Origin: an uncultured Blautia sp.
GTDB lineage: Bacteria; Bacillota; Clostridia; Lachnospirales; Lachnospiraceae
Direction: 5' to 3'
Assembly: GCA_934378195.1 (NCBI GenBank)
Contig: CAKRPO010000083.1
Span: 1-6,477 of the forward strand
Length of the DNA stretch: 6,477 bases
Each line of letters starts with the position of its first letter. Position 1 is the first letter of the stretch. The notes under the pieces were generated by a model that saw nothing but the letters and a program-made list of their open reading frames with translations, was not told the DNA's origin and made no database searches. Both the position numbers and the translations under genes were made by a program. Of this stretch, positions 6,158-6,477 are shown piece after piece.

Positions 6158-6477
6158 ATTGACTCTAATTTCGGTAAGTACCACGGAAACCACCTGAGAA
6201 TTGACTCAAATTTTAGTATGTACTATGGAGACCATCTGATTTTCCCACCTTTATTGACTCTTATCATAGTAAATGCCATCCAAGTCATCCAATTTTAGAC
6301 CTTTTATTGACCTTCTAAATGCTTACTCCTTTTCAGACCATCCACAGCCAAACAATTTTGTTGGTCTGCTCGGCACTTTCTCTTCTACCGGTCATTCAGC
6401 ACCAGCATTTTTGTGGACTTGCTCAACACTTTCTCTTCTACCGGTCATTCAGCACCAGCATTTTTGTGGACTTGCTC
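6158..6477. repeat. Decaying 53-bp tandem repeat array, continuing past the right edge
   Basis: Units begin near 6158 (42 bases, shortened), 6200, 6253, 6306 (54 bases), 6360, 6413 and 6466 (partial). The first four start with ATTGAC, and the later ones with GTTGGTC or GTGGACT. A GACCATC or GGTCATTC core about 30 bases in, and a T-run at the end, recur in most full units. The units at 6360 and 6413 differ at only six positions, all in their first 14 bases, whereas the left units have diverged strongly. The period is not a multiple of three, so a translated repeat is unlikely. The whole unit is conserved, unlike CRISPR repeats and spacers. The likely origin is unequal crossing-over or replication slippage, with the youngest copies to the right. 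Confidence 0.75.

Larger units (their letters stand above)
5509..6477. other. Gene-free region upstream of the sensor operon
   Basis: No reading frame here has both a ribosome binding site and a recognisable protein. The minus-strand frames at 5555-5842 and 5981-6193 run through the hairpin elements and look accidental. The region holds the operon promoter and leader, the paired stem-loop elements, two compact hairpins and the 53-bp array, each listed separately. Only about 75 bases (6085-6157) are left without visible structure, apart from a weak TGTAG/CTACA pair at 6107-6124. Confidence 0.7.

Noticed and set aside
5981..6193. Minus-strand frame of 70 codons
   Set aside because: It overlaps one arm of the long hairpin and the start of the tandem array, and shows no ribosome binding site or recognisable product.
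6311..6477. Plus-strand frame open to the right edge through the 53-bp repeats
   Set aside because: It has no start codon with a ribosome binding site, and the period of 53 changes the reading frame in each unit, so the translated units do not repeat.
6158..6477. CRISPR array
   Set aside because: The last units are conserved along most of their length, without a division into constant repeat and unique spacer. The left units diverge throughout, and no cas gene is present.

Overview
The window looks like a chromosomal segment of a Firmicute of the class Clostridia, most likely a gut Lachnospiraceae relative. This is inference. It rests on YesM/YesN-type sensory proteins, strong AGGAGG-like ribosome binding sites, the sugar-ABC gene content and AT-rich intergenic DNA. 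All four recognisable genes lie on the minus strand and are read from right to left.

Right to left, a response regulator with an AraC-type DNA-binding domain (3889-5508), a YesM-type sensor histidine kinase (2105-3892) and a membrane-anchored sugar-binding protein (1116-2108) form a tight operon. Each junction is a 4-base ATGA stop/start overlap. The operon ends near a 19-bp A/T-rich perfect stem-loop (1015-1063). After a gap of about 190 bp, a new transcription unit begins with an RbsC-type sugar ABC permease that uses a TTG start at 923 and runs off the left edge. The simplest model is a three-component sugar sensor. The anchored binding protein detects a sugar outside the cell, the kinase and regulator relay the signal, and the regulator switches on the nearby sugar importer. 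This parallels the described XylFII-LytS-YesN xylose sensor of Clostridium beijerinckii. The sugar cannot be read from the sequence.

The right 970 bases (5509-6477) hold no convincing gene. They contain a candidate promoter for the operon and a small inverted repeat in its leader. Next come two copies of a non-coding element with nearly identical starts, similar ends and different internal stem-loops (5652-5794 and 5864-6084). Two compact hairpins lie at the end of copy 1 and between the copies. Last is a 53-bp tandem repeat array (6158-6477) whose copies become more alike towards the right edge, where it is cut off. The element pair and the decaying array are the least explained parts of the window.
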